Source: Desulfonatronospira sp964577315
GTDB lineage: Bacteria; Desulfobacterota; Desulfovibrionia; Desulfovibrionales; Desulfonatronovibrionaceae
Length of the DNA stretch: 23,033 nucleotides
Assembly (NCBI GenBank): GCA_964577315.1
Contig: CAZNYT010000032.1
Span: 1 to 23,033, forward strand
Direction: 5' to 3'
The notes under the pieces are model-generated. The model searched no databases. It had not been told where the DNA came from and saw nothing but the letters and a program-made list of their open reading frames with translations. How positions within the stretch are numbered: the stretch's first letter is position 1; each line of letters starts with the position of its first letter. This document shows, piece by piece, positions 7,540-14,970 of the stretch. The position numbers and the translations under genes are program-made.

Positions 7540-8139
7540 TTAGTTATGGTCCTCGCCCACGTGCAGGCGCCTGAATCGTCCTACATGTATATTCTCCCCC
7601 AAGGAGACGACTGCTTCATTCAACAGATCCTGGACGGTCTTGGAGTCGTCCTTGATAAAGGGCTGGTTAAGCAAGCAGACTTCCTGGTAGTACTTGTCCA
7701 TGCGGCCCTGGGCTATTTTTTCCGCGATATTCTCGGGTTTTCCCTCCTGCAGGGCCTGGTTCTTGTAGAATTCCCTTTCCTTGTCCACTTTTTCCTGGGA
7801 AAGATCCTCAGAGGATATGCATTCCGGTTGAGCAGCAGCCACCTGCATGGCCAGATCCTTGGCCAATTGCTGAAACTTGTCGTTTTTGGCCACGAAATCG
7901 GTTTCGCACTTGAGCTCCACCAGAACCCCGATCTTGCCGTTGCTGTGCACGTAGGATCCGATCCAGCCCTCTGAAGCGGTTTTCCCGGCCCTTTTCTGGG
8001 ATTTGGACAAGCCTTTCTCCCGAAGCCAGGTAATAGCTTTTTCTTGGTCCCCTCCGCTGTCCTCCAGGGCTTTCTTGCAATCCATCATGCCCGCTCCGGT
8101 TCTTTCGCGGAGGGCCTTAACTTGTTGAGAATCAACCAT
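7540..8139 (-). CDS. tsf: Elongation factor Ts
   Basis: EF-Ts regenerates EF-Tu-GTP during translation. The N-terminal UBA-like domain reads VKALRERTGAGMMDCKKAL, and the core signature TDFVAKNDKF is present. At 199 residues this is the short form with a reduced C-terminal region, ending VGRFRRLHVGED. E. coli EF-Ts is about 283 residues, but short forms are common outside gammaproteobacteria. The ATG at 8139 has GGAGGA five bases upstream. The in-frame ATG at 8154 lies on top of that ribosome site and is less likely. It overlaps the rpsB stop by eight bases, so the pair is coupled. Confidence 0.96.
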   Translation of the reverse strand: MVDSQQVKALRERTGAGMMDCKKALEDSGGDQEKAITWLREKGLSKSQKRAGKTASEGWIGSYVHSNGKIGVLVELKCETDFVAKNDKFQQLAKDLAMQVAAAQPECISSEDLSQEKVDKEREFYKNQALQEGKPENIAEKIAQGRMDKYYQEVCLLNQPFIKDDSKTVQDLLNEAVVSLGENIHVGRFRRLHVGEDHN

Positions 8140-8947
8140 GATATTCCTCCTCATCTGTGTCTACATGCAAGGCAGCTTCGGATTCCTCCTCGGACTGCTC
8201 TTGCGGAATTTCGATGTCCTGTGGTTTTTCTGGGGTTACCTCTGCCTGTTCCTCGCTTTCCTCCCGCTTGGCCAGGCCTTCCAGGCAGGCGTCGGCAATG
8301 CTTCCGGCGAAGAGTTTAATGGCCCGGATAGCATCGTCATTTCCGGGAATGACGTAGTCTATAAGGTCCGGGTCGCAATTGGTGTCCACCACTGAAACAA
8401 TGGGGATGTTCAGCTTGCGGCATTCCCGGACAGCAATTTCCTCCTTCTTGGGATCCACAATGAATACGGCACCGGGCAGGGACTCCATGTTCTTGATCCC
8501 GCCCAGATCGGTATGGAGCTTTCTGAGCTCCCTCTGCATCATGGCAATTTCCTTTTTAACGAAGCGGTTTACGCTGCCGTCCTCAAACATTTGCTCCAGC
8601 TTCTTAAGGCGCTCAATGCTTTTGCGGATGGTTTGAAAATTGGTCAGGGTTCCACCCAGCCAGCGATTGGTTACGTAGAACATACCGGCGCGTTCCGCTT
8701 CGGCCTGAATCACTTCCTTGGCTTGCCTCTTGGTGCCGGCGAAAAGGATGTTCTTGCCTTCAGCCACGGTGTCCACGATGAAATCGTGGGCCTTTTGATA
8801 AAGCTTGACCGTCTGCTGCAGGTCGATAATGTGGATTCCCTTCCTGGAACCGAAGATATAAGGTCTCATCTTGGGGTTCCAGCGCCTGGTCTGGTGTCCG
8901 AAATGCACACCAGTTTCCAGCATCTGCTTCATGGTAACGTAGCTCAT
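8132..8947 (-). CDS. rpsB: Small ribosomal subunit protein uS2
   Basis: Ribosomal protein S2, which binds the 30S head-body junction. The N-terminal MKQMLETGVHFGHQTRRWNP, FAGTKRQAKEV, RWLGGTLTN and PGAVFIVDPKKEEIAV are family hallmarks. The core ends near residue 225. The last ~45 residues are a very acidic, Glu-rich tail (EESEEQAEV to DTDEEEYHG), longer than in E. coli S2. The ATG has AAGGAGG just upstream. It is the first gene of the leftward cluster, with its promoter at 9043-9071 and a leader of roughly 90 bases. Confidence 0.97.
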   Translation of the reverse strand: MSYVTMKQMLETGVHFGHQTRRWNPKMRPYIFGSRKGIHIIDLQQTVKLYQKAHDFIVDTVAEGKNILFAGTKRQAKEVIQAEAERAGMFYVTNRWLGGTLTNFQTIRKSIERLKKLEQMFEDGSVNRFVKKEIAMMQRELRKLHTDLGGIKNMESLPGAVFIVDPKKEEIAVRECRKLNIPIVSVVDTNCDPDLIDYVIPGNDDAIRAIKLFAGSIADACLEGLAKREESEEQAEVTPEKPQDIEIPQEQSEEESEAALHVDTDEEEYHG

Positions 8948-8971
8948 AATTCCTCCTTGGGTTTAACCTCC

Positions 8972-9021
8972 GCCCGGAGCAAACCTCTCTATCAGGTAGG
9001 CACCCAAAAGTTGGACCGGGC
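8972..9021 (-). promoter_or_regulatory. Structured rpsB leader, possible S2 autoregulatory element
   Basis: The transcribed leader of rpsB can fold with GCCCGG (opposite 9016-9021) pairing CCGGGC (opposite 8972-8977), enclosing a smaller ACCT/AGGT hairpin (opposite 8983-8997). Leaders of rpsB operons are known S2 targets in other bacteria. No motif match to a described S2 leader is claimed here. Confidence 0.3.
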
Positions 9022-9042
9022 GTGTGAATTGCGAAACTATTC

Positions 9043-9071
9043 CTTATATCCTAATTTTTTTTCGTTGACAA
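9043..9071 (-). promoter_or_regulatory. rpsB operon promoter
   Basis: Reading leftward, TTGTCA (9066-9071), exactly 17 bases, then TATAAG (9043-9048). The match to sigma-70 consensus and spacing is good, and the position fits a leader of about 90 bases before the rpsB ATG. Confidence 0.65.
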
Positions 9072-9109
9072 GATCTAGCTGGGGTGTTTTTGTTGTCGGC
9101 TTGAGAAAA

Positions 9110-9143
9110 TGTCCTTGCCAATGCAGGACAAATGGTGTATATA
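9110..9143 (+). promoter_or_regulatory. rpmE promoter with inverted repeat over the -35
   Basis: TTGCCA (9115-9120), 17 bases, then TATATA (9138-9143), about 30 bases before the rpmE start. An imperfect inverted repeat, TGTCC...GGACA with inner TGC...GCA (9110-9130), covers the -35 element. It could be an operator or an early-transcript hairpin, since it lies within promoter DNA. Confidence 0.55.
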
Positions 9144-9174
9144 TATTTATTACACAATTTTTGGGAGGTTGTTC

Positions 9175-9384
9175 ATGAAAAACGATATTCATCCCACCAG
9201 CTACAATGCCAAGGTGCGCTGTGCTTGTGGAAACGAGTTTGAAACCCAGTCCACTGCAGGGGAGAGCATAATGATCGAGGTGTGCTCCCAGTGCCACCCG
9301 TTCTTTACCGGCCAGCAAAGATTCGTGGACTCTGCCGGACGCATTGATCGCTTCAGGAAGAAGTACGGGTATGCTACCGAGTAA
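9175..9384 (+). CDS. rpmE: Large ribosomal subunit protein bL31 (zinc form)
   Basis: L31 sits at the 50S side of the intersubunit bridge near 5S rRNA. The 69-residue protein starts MKNDIHP and has the four zinc cysteines at 16, 18, 37 and 40, so it is the C+ form. The ATG at 9175 has GGGAGG six bases upstream. An upstream in-frame ATG at 9109 would add 22 unrelated residues and lies within the promoter. It is divergent from rpsB and leads into prfA, an order that places release-factor genes next to L31. Confidence 0.97.
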   Translation: MKNDIHPTSYNAKVRCACGNEFETQSTAGESIMIEVCSQCHPFFTGQQRFVDSAGRIDRFRKKYGYATE

Positions 9385-9477
9385 AACTGTCATGTCCCGG
9401 ACTTGCACATGATAGCAGCAAGACAGCCGGTATAGGTCAAATAAATCCCAACCAATATCTATTTCACGGTAACACTT

Positions 9478-10548
9478 ATGTTTGCCAAATTGGAAGACCT
9501 GGAACAGCAGTACTTGGACATAGAGAAGGATCTTAGCGATCCTGAGATCATGGCGGATTACAACAAGTACGTGAAGCTTTCCAAGTCCCATGCAGAGCTG
9601 TCCCCGATAATAAGCACCTACCGCGAGTACAAGCAGGTGGATGCCCAGATCCAGAAAAACAGGGAATATCTGCGGGATAGCGATCCGGAGATCAGGGAGC
9701 TTGCCCAGTCCGAGCTGGATAGCCTCCAGGAGGAAAAAGAGCGTCTGCACGAGGAATTAAGGGTGCATCTCATTCCCAAGGATCCCTTGGATGAAAAGAA
9801 TATTATCCTGGAGATCAGGGCCGGCACCGGGGGAGAAGAGGCTGCTCTGTTTGCAGCGGACCTGTTTCGCATGTATTCCAGGTATGCGGAACAAAGGAAC
9901 TGGAAGGTGGAGATCCTGAACATGCACGAGACCGGCTCCGGCGGGCTCAAGGAAGTCATAGCCTCTTTTTCCGGGAACCAGGTGTACAGTAGATTGAAAT
10001 ACGAGTCCGGGGTGCACCGGGTGCAAAGGGTTCCTGAGACAGAATCCCAGGGCAGGGTGCATACCTCTGCAGTGACCGTGGCGGTTCTGCCCGAGGCGGA
10101 AGAAGTGGATGTGCACATTGATCCCAGCGATCTTAGAGTGGATTATTTCCGTGCCTCTGGTCCAGGCGGCCAGAGCGTTAACACCACGGACTCCGCAGTA
10201 AGGATCACGCATTATCCCAGCGGGATAGTGGTGGCCTGCCAGGACGAAAAATCCCAGCACAAGAACAAGGCCAAGGCCATGACCGTTCTCAGGGCCAGGC
10301 TGTTCAATCTCAAGCAGGAAGAGCAGAAGAAAGAGCTGGACGAAAGCCGCAGGGCCCAAGTGGGTTCCGGGGATCGCTCCGAAAGGATCCGGACCTACAA
10401 TTTTCCCCAGACCCGGGTTACGGACCACCGTATAAACCTCACCGTGTACAACCTGGAATCCATAATGGAAGGGCAGCTGGACGAAATCATCGAGCCCTTG
10501 ATCCAGCATTTTCAGGCCCAGGCCCTACAAGAGGCCCAGGCAGCCTGA
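9478..10548 (+). CDS. prfA: Peptide chain release factor 1
   Basis: RF1 recognises UAA and UAG and triggers peptide release on the ribosome. The 356-residue protein has the RF1-type N-terminal coiled region, the codon-reading loop RVPETESQGR (P186-x-T188, RF1 type rather than the SPF of RF2), and the catalytic GGQ at 230-232 in RASGPGGQSVN. The GGQ glutamine is the methylation target of PrmC, encoded next. No strong Shine-Dalgarno was seen before the ATG, but the N-terminus (MFAKLEDLEQQY) fits the family. Confidence 0.97.
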   Translation: MFAKLEDLEQQYLDIEKDLSDPEIMADYNKYVKLSKSHAELSPIISTYREYKQVDAQIQKNREYLRDSDPEIRELAQSELDSLQEEKERLHEELRVHLIPKDPLDEKNIILEIRAGTGGEEAALFAADLFRMYSRYAEQRNWKVEILNMHETGSGGLKEVIASFSGNQVYSRLKYESGVHRVQRVPETESQGRVHTSAVTVAVLPEAEEVDVHIDPSDLRVDYFRASGPGGQSVNTTDSAVRITHYPSGIVVACQDEKSQHKNKAKAMTVLRARLFNLKQEEQKKELDESRRAQVGSGDRSERIRTYNFPQTRVTDHRINLTVYNLESIMEGQLDEIIEPLIQHFQAQALQEAQAA

Positions 10549-10603
10549 AGGGAGATGGGTTGAAATCGCTGCCAACTCGCATTCAGCGCCAAGAATATCC
10601 GAG

Positions 10604-11428
10604 TTGCTAGCCTGGGGAGGGGACGTCCTTCTCCGGGCAGGTGTGGACTCCCCCCGTTTGTCAGCCAGGCTTCTTCTGGCTCATGCCTTGGACTGCTCCC
10701 AGGAACAACTGATTGCATCCCTGCGGGATCCTGTTTCCCGGGACCAGGAGAAAAGATTCCGGGGGCTTGTAGCCCGCAGGGCCCAAGGGGAGCCAGCTGC
10801 CTATATCCTGGGGCGCAAGGAGTTCTACGGCCTGGATTTCCAGGTGGGACCGAAAGTGCTTATCCCCAGGCCGGAAACCGAGTTATTGGTGGATTTGGTC
10901 CTAAAGCGCTTTCAGCAGGACCAGGAAAAGGTTTTCGCGGATCTGGGGACCGGAAGCGGCATACTGGCCGTGTGCATTGCCAGATATTTTCCCTTGTTTC
11001 GTGGCTTGGCTTGTGATAACAGCGAACAAGCCCTGGGTTGGGCCGTGAAAAATGCGTACCGCCACGCCGTAAGGGATAGAATCCTTTTCTTTGCAGGGGA
11101 TATGGGCAGTGCAGTTCAGCCCAGCAGCCTGGATTTTATAGTTTGCAACCCGCCGTATCTTTCCCCTGAGGACTACGGCCGCACCAGTCTGGAAATTCAG
11201 GGTTTCGAGCCGGTTGATGCCCTTCTTTCGCAAGAGAGGGGGTTGGGCCATATAAACCGGCTGGAACATGCTGCCAGGCATTCCCTGCGGGTTCCAGGGA
11301 TTTTGTTCCTGGAGATGGGCAGCAGTCAAGCAGGGGAGGTGCGGGATATTTTTCGGGACTGGTCCCGGGTGGAGATATTCAAGGATCTGGCTGGGCTGGA
11401 CCGGGTGGCTGTGGCAGAGAAGGCTTGA
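10604..11428 (+). CDS. prmC: Release factor glutamine methyltransferase PrmC
   Basis: A SAM-dependent methyltransferase (HemK family) that N5-methylates the GGQ glutamine of RF1 and RF2. Motifs: IPRPETE (87-93), the SAM loop DLGTGSGIL (113-121), and the substrate-binding NPPY (182-185). Length is 274 residues from TTG at 10604, slightly short. The family's N-terminal helix seems to extend upstream (codons for RISELLAWGGDVLL are in frame), but no ATG, GTG or TTG lies in that extension before the prfA stop, and no clear Shine-Dalgarno precedes the TTG. The true start is therefore unsure. The neighbour prfA encodes its substrate. Confidence 0.94.
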   Translation: MLAWGGDVLLRAGVDSPRLSARLLLAHALDCSQEQLIASLRDPVSRDQEKRFRGLVARRAQGEPAAYILGRKEFYGLDFQVGPKVLIPRPETELLVDLVLKRFQQDQEKVFADLGTGSGILAVCIARYFPLFRGLACDNSEQALGWAVKNAYRHAVRDRILFFAGDMGSAVQPSSLDFIVCNPPYLSPEDYGRTSLEIQGFEPVDALLSQERGLGHINRLEHAARHSLRVPGILFLEMGSSQAGEVRDIFRDWSRVEIFKDLAGLDRVAVAEKA

Positions 11429-11906
11429 GCCCCAGGCCCTGGATATTGGGATTGGATCCGGGCGGTTAACCCCGCTTTTCCGGTTCAAGCGTACGTACCC
11501 GGGAAAAGGCTTAAAGCTTATGTGAACTGCCGGATTCGGCCCGGGCTTAAGATTGTTTTGCTCACGCCCGCTTCGCTAGAGGCGCTAAGAACACAGAGAT
11601 GGGGGATTTTCTTTTCTTTACGCGAAAGGAACAGTTCGGGCTTCAAAAGCACGCTAAAGCCTGAGGACCCCTGAAAGCTGCCAGTTAGCTGTTAATAGGG
11701 CAGCATGGCAATGTCAGGAAAACCGAGTGCTTTAATGGCCATTTTCTGCCTTGGAGCTGGTGGAGGGCTTAGGATTAAATTTCAAGCTGCGCTACTAAAA
11801 CATTGAGTGTGTAAAAATAGCCAAATAATGTATAAAAGACACAGACTTAAGTGTCGCTCCAAAAAACTTAGTTCAATGATTCCAGGTAGTTACAATTTCT
11901 AGTTTA
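11429..11906. other. Gene-poor interval between prmC and lpxC
   Basis: No convincing gene is seen in about 480 bases. It holds one copy of the 32-bp repeat (11569-11600), a loose GCTGCC/GGCAGC hairpin, and near its right end a GACAC...GTGTC inverted repeat (11838-11855). That last element could be an activator site for the sigma-54-like promoter. Confidence 0.4.
11569..11600. repeat. 32-bp dispersed repeat, copy 1
   Basis: It begins CGCTTCGCTAGAGGCGC and ends CAGAGAT. It matches the reverse complement of 16575-16606 at 31 of 32 positions. Both copies are intergenic and have T-rich DNA just to the left when read in this orientation. Confidence 0.85.
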
Positions 11907-11922
11907 TGGCATGATTTTTGCT
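11907..11922 (+). promoter_or_regulatory. Sigma-54-type promoter for lpxC
   Basis: TGGCATGATTTTTGCT matches the sigma-54 consensus TGGCACGRNNNTTGCW at every defined position except one (T for C). GG and GC are separated by exactly ten bases. The predicted start near 11933 lies just upstream of the AAGGAG ribosome site (11938-11943). Confidence 0.65.
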
Positions 11923-11950
11923 TCCGTGGTGTGAAAGAAGGAGTGTCTAA

Positions 11951-12877
11951 ATGAAACAACAAACCATAAAGAAAGATATAAATTGCTTCGGCGTGGGCCT
12001 GCACAGTGGAGAGACCGTTTCCTTGAACTTGTACCCGGCTGACGAGGACACAGGCATAGTCTTTTTGCACACTGGAGAAAACGGGACCAGGAGGTTGGAT
12101 CTTAGCCCGTATATGGTTACCTCTACTGACTTGGCTACCACTATTGGACACGGCGAGATCTCCATATCCACGGTAGAGCACCTGCTGGCCGCTATCAGCG
12201 GCCTGGGAATAGATAACCTGTACATCGAGGTCCAAGGCAACGAGTTGCCCATCATGGACGGAAGTGCTGCTTCCTTTGTTTTTCTTTTGCGTTCCGCGGG
12301 AATGCGCAGGCAGCGCAAGCCCAAGAACATTCTGTGCTTTGACCGCTCCCTGGTATTCAAGGAAGACCAGCGCTGGATCAAGGTGGAGCCCTACCAGGGC
12401 TTCAGGATCGAGTATACCATAGATTTCGAGCATCCCATGATCGGTCAGCAGACCTGCCTTTTTGAATACGATCCCCAGGAGTTCATGCAGTCCCTGTCCA
12501 AGGCCCGGACTTTCGGCTTCTTAAGCGATGTTGAGAAGCTGCAGAGCCTGGGATTCGCTTTGGGAGGATCCTTGGAAAATGCAGTGGTTCTGGATGAATA
12601 CGGGATAGTTAATCCGGATGGCTTGCGCTACCCGGATGAGCTGGTCCGGCACAAGGTTCTGGATTTCATGGGAGATATGGCTTTAATGGGAGCCAACTTG
12701 TGGGGTTCCTTTGAGGTCCATTGTTCCGGTCATGCGTTTAACAATGCTTTCTTGCGCTTTTTGGAGAGAAACAAGGACGATTACCTGAGATGGGTGGACT
12801 TTGACGGGCATGAGGAAAGCCCGGAAAAGGTTCCCCAGCCCGAAGGGGTGGAGCAGCCAGAGCCTGCCTGGGCCTAG
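11951..12877 (+). CDS. lpxC: UDP-3-O-acyl-N-acetylglucosamine deacetylase
   Basis: A zinc hydrolase that catalyses the committed step of lipid A synthesis, so the organism makes LPS. The 308-residue sequence shows TVEHLLAA with zinc ligand H77, RHKVLDFMGD with H234 and D238, and SGHAFNN with H261 as catalytic base. The spacing matches E. coli (H79, H238, D242, H265). GVGLHSGETV near the N-terminus is also typical. AAGGAG lies seven bases before the ATG. The last ~20 residues are a Glu/Pro-rich tail. Upstream is a sigma-54-like promoter rather than an obvious sigma-70 one. It ends ten bases from the convergent amidohydrolase. Confidence 0.97.
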   Translation: MKQQTIKKDINCFGVGLHSGETVSLNLYPADEDTGIVFLHTGENGTRRLDLSPYMVTSTDLATTIGHGEISISTVEHLLAAISGLGIDNLYIEVQGNELPIMDGSAASFVFLLRSAGMRRQRKPKNILCFDRSLVFKEDQRWIKVEPYQGFRIEYTIDFEHPMIGQQTCLFEYDPQEFMQSLSKARTFGFLSDVEKLQSLGFALGGSLENAVVLDEYGIVNPDGLRYPDELVRHKVLDFMGDMALMGANLWGSFEVHCSGHAFNNAFLRFLERNKDDYLRWVDFDGHEESPEKVPQPEGVEQPEPAWA

Positions 12878-12886
12878 GTTGCAAAA

Positions 12887-14032
12887 TCATTCAGCGCTGT
12901 ATACCATTTCACCTTCCCCGTATACAGCCACGGGATACTTGGACAGATCGAAGGGGTCTCCGTTCCAGCAGATAAACGAGGCCCACTTGCCTGGCTCCAA
13001 GCTCCCCAATCTGTCTTCCATATCTAAAATTTTGGCATTTTCGCGCGAAAGGACCTCTATGGCCTGCTGCTTGGTGCATCCGTGGCGCACCAGCCACCGG
13101 GTTTGCAGCAGGAGCTGGCGGGCAGGGGTCACGGGATGATCGCTCATGAGCCCGAATCTTGCCCCGGAATCCAGGAGATGCTTGGAGTTGCGCCAGTTTT
13201 CATGCTTTAGCTCCACCTTGTACGGGAACGCGTCCAAGGGGCCGTAGGTTACAGGTATATCTCTTTGCTTAAGCTCCCGGAATATGTGGGGCTTTTCTAC
13301 GCCCACGGCGTGCTCCACCGTGACCAGGATCCCGTGTTCGTCCACTATCCGAAGCAGGGCCGCGATATCGTCCACCTTGTGCACGTGCACCCTGAGCCGG
13401 GTTTCACCCCGCAGGATCTTCAGCAGAACCTCTTCTTCCCAGGAGAACGTGATCTTCTTTTGCTCTTGTTCCTCGGATTCGCGGTAGTTTTTTTCCTTGC
13501 GGGCCACCTGGTCCAGCTTTTGGCGCAGGATGGCCAGGGCGCCCATCCGGGTGGTGGGCCTGGTTCCGCTCCAGGAAGAAGTGGACATGGGATTGTATCC
13601 GAAGGCTGCCTTTATGCCCGCCCTGTCCACCAGGGCCTCGCTGCTGTCCCGGGCAAAGTTTCGGATTACCGCCGAGTTTCCCCCGATAATATTCCCGCTC
13701 CCGGGTAGGATGCAGGAATAAAGCACTCCGCACTCCACTGCCTCGGATAGCGAGGGATCGTCCATCTGCAGGGAATCCAGGGCATCTGCGAGCACCAGCA
13801 AGGTGTCCTGCTTGTCGTTGGATTCTGCTTCCCGGGCAGGCTCGCCAGCCCGGACCATGCCTATATGGCTGTGGGGGTCTATGAAAGCCGGGGTCAGGAC
13901 CTTGCATTCCCGGATGAGGTCCCCGGGCATATCCTGATAGATTCCCTGGACTTCATTTCCCTGGATGCAAAGATAAGCGTTGTGATGTACGCCGGTTCCG
14001 GAATATAAAGTTTCAGCCTTGATGCAGGGCAT
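12887..14032 (-). CDS. Amidohydrolase-superfamily protein of unknown substrate
   Basis: A 381-residue metal-dependent hydrolase of the imidazolonepropionase/dihydroorotase-like amidohydrolase fold. It has the small beta-sandwich N-terminus, then the HxH metal pair in DPHSHIG (H54, H56), further barrel ligands in RVHVHK (H216, H218) and VEHAVG (H241), and the catalytic Asp in SDHP (D298). The C-terminal sandwich LGSLEPGKWASFICWNGDP is typical. A NIIGGNSAVIRNFA segment resembles a group of uncharacterised bacterial and archaeal amidohydrolases. The ATG has AGGAG eight bases upstream. It has no signal peptide and is probably cytosolic. It is convergent with lpxC and stands alone, so context does not reveal the substrate. 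Confidence 0.85.
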   Translation of the reverse strand: MPCIKAETLYSGTGVHHNAYLCIQGNEVQGIYQDMPGDLIRECKVLTPAFIDPHSHIGMVRAGEPAREAESNDKQDTLLVLADALDSLQMDDPSLSEAVECGVLYSCILPGSGNIIGGNSAVIRNFARDSSEALVDRAGIKAAFGYNPMSTSSWSGTRPTTRMGALAILRQKLDQVARKEKNYRESEEQEQKKITFSWEEEVLLKILRGETRLRVHVHKVDDIAALLRIVDEHGILVTVEHAVGVEKPHIFRELKQRDIPVTYGPLDAFPYKVELKHENWRNSKHLLDSGARFGLMSDHPVTPARQLLLQTRWLVRHGCTKQQAIEVLSRENAKILDMEDRLGSLEPGKWASFICWNGDPFDLSKYPVAVYGEGEMVYSAE

Positions 14033-14140
14033 ATTCTGGGCTCCTGGTTTTTGTTTTTGCTCGCGAATTAATAACTACAGCGAAGATTAAAACTGGCTCT
14101 GTCAGCAGGGCCTATCTTATAGGAATAAATCCTTGTTCAG

Positions 14141-14337
14141 GTCCGAGGATTCTTCAAACAGGCCGTAAAAACTCACTCCAAGGCAGCGTAGATCAAAATC
14201 TAGTGTATATGGACAGCCCGATTCAGGATCAAAATAGAGCTACATAGAAACTGGGAGCTTCTTTTATACCTACGATTTTGATGAACGCTGCCTACGTCGC
14301 TCACACAGTTTACGCCCAGTTTGCAGAACCCTCGGAC
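14141..14337. repeat. ~197-bp imperfect inverted-repeat element
   Basis: The outer arms 14141-14169 and 14309-14337 match as inverted repeats at 25 of 29 positions, starting GTCCGAGG and containing CAAAC and CGTAAA. Inner arms follow: GGCAGCGT (14182-14189) with ACGCTGCC (14285-14292), and ATCAAAATC (14192-14200) with GATTTTGAT (14274-14282). Weaker symmetry continues towards the centre. No coding frame is evident. It could be a MITE-like element or a large structured RNA. Confidence 0.75.
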
Positions 14338-14472
14338 CTCGAATACAAAATGCTGCTGTAATTATAAGGCTGTCTATAGAGCCAAGTTTTGTTGTTGTGC
14401 TTGATACCGGTTATATTAAAAAGATTGAGAATTGCAGGGGAAAATCAGCGGGGAATAGGGCTTGAACCTGGC

Positions 14473-14567
14473 ATGAAAAAGCCCCTCACCCACTTTTTAG
14501 CAGCCTTGTAGGATATTGCGAAAAACTTGTCCATGGCAGCTTGGCTCCCAGAAAAGTGGGTGAGGGG
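14473..14567 (-). terminator. SRP RNA terminator-like inverted repeat
   Basis: AAAAGTGGGTGAGGGG (14552-14567) and CCCCTCACCCACTTTT (14482-14497) are a perfect 16-bp inverted repeat with 54 bases between the arms. Reading leftward, the distal arm is followed by CTTTTT, as in an intrinsic terminator. The proximal arm abuts the 3' end of the SRP RNA stem. A shorter AAAAAG/CTTTTT pairing could compete. Confidence 0.5.
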
Positions 14568-14655
14568 AGAGAAGCCGGGCACCCAGGCCATCTGTTACCG
14601 CTGCTCCCTTTCGGGCCTGACGGGATTAGCAGTGAACCTGCCGCCCGGCTTCTCT
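14568..14655 (-). ncRNA. ffs: Signal recognition particle RNA (4.5S type)
   Basis: The RNA that binds Ffh and helps target nascent inner-membrane proteins to FtsY. The leftward strand holds the conserved domain IV core GTCAGGCCCGAAAGGGAGCA, whose E. coli counterpart is GTCAGGTCCGGAAGGAAGCA, with the GGAA-type tetraloop position and the asymmetric loop. The ends pair over 13 bases (AGAGAAGCCGGGC with GCCCGGCTTCTCT), giving one long rod of about 88 nucleotides, slightly shorter than the 114-nucleotide E. coli RNA. It lacks an Alu domain, as in most Gram-negatives. The mature ends were set by the terminal stem and could differ by a few bases. Confidence 0.93.
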
Positions 14656-14685
14656 ATACAAGCGGATGTGCAGTGTCTTTGTCAA
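14656..14685 (-). promoter_or_regulatory. SRP RNA promoter
   Basis: Reading leftward, a perfect TTGACA (14680-14685) is followed by 18 bases and TTGTAT (14656-14661), which abuts the first stem base. The implied start is within the first few bases of the terminal stem. The -10 match is weak, the -35 strong. Confidence 0.55.
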
Positions 14686-14807
14686 TACGCCTGCAAAAAG
14701 TCGGATCATGAGTAATTCAGCAACAAACCAAGCTCATAAGTCTTTGTTTTTATTGCCTGCCCAGTTAAACAGACCGCAGGTCTCCGTCGCAGACGGGTTT
14801 AACTTGG

Positions 14808-14835
14808 GACTCCTGACCCCTGTCTCCTGACTCCT
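14808..14835. repeat. 7-bp tandem tract GACTCCT
   Basis: Four heptamers in a row: GACTCCT, GACCCCT, GTCTCCT, GACTCCT. They directly adjoin a 32-bp palindrome. The unit resembles the GACTACT heptamers at the left edge of the assembly gap. Confidence 0.65.
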
Positions 14836-14866
14836 GCAACTGCAAAAAGGACTTTTTGCAGTTGCA
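14835..14866. repeat. 32-bp near-perfect palindrome
   Basis: TGCAACTGCAAAAAG, then GA, then CTTTTTGCAGTTGCA: 15-bp perfect arms around two central bases. A related TGCAAAAAGTC occurs at 14692-14702. It lies about 100 bases past the stop of the leftward gene at 14971. It could act as a terminator or cruciform, but no T run follows the stem in either direction. Confidence 0.75.
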
Positions 14867-14970
14867 TCTTTGTCTAGTATAACCACAAAGGCACTAATTG
14901 TTCCGAGAAACAACATCTATCTATATCTATTTGTCCTGGGACAGTCAATGGTTAAAGGTGGAGTGTGTAT

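Noticed and set aside
9037..9750. 237-codon leftward frame across rpmE and the start of prfA
   Set aside because: It overlaps two well-supported genes and the divergent promoters and shows no domain.
14527..14715. 63-codon open frame on the + strand across the SRP RNA region
   Set aside because: It overlaps the SRP RNA and its promoter, and the translation has no family resemblance.
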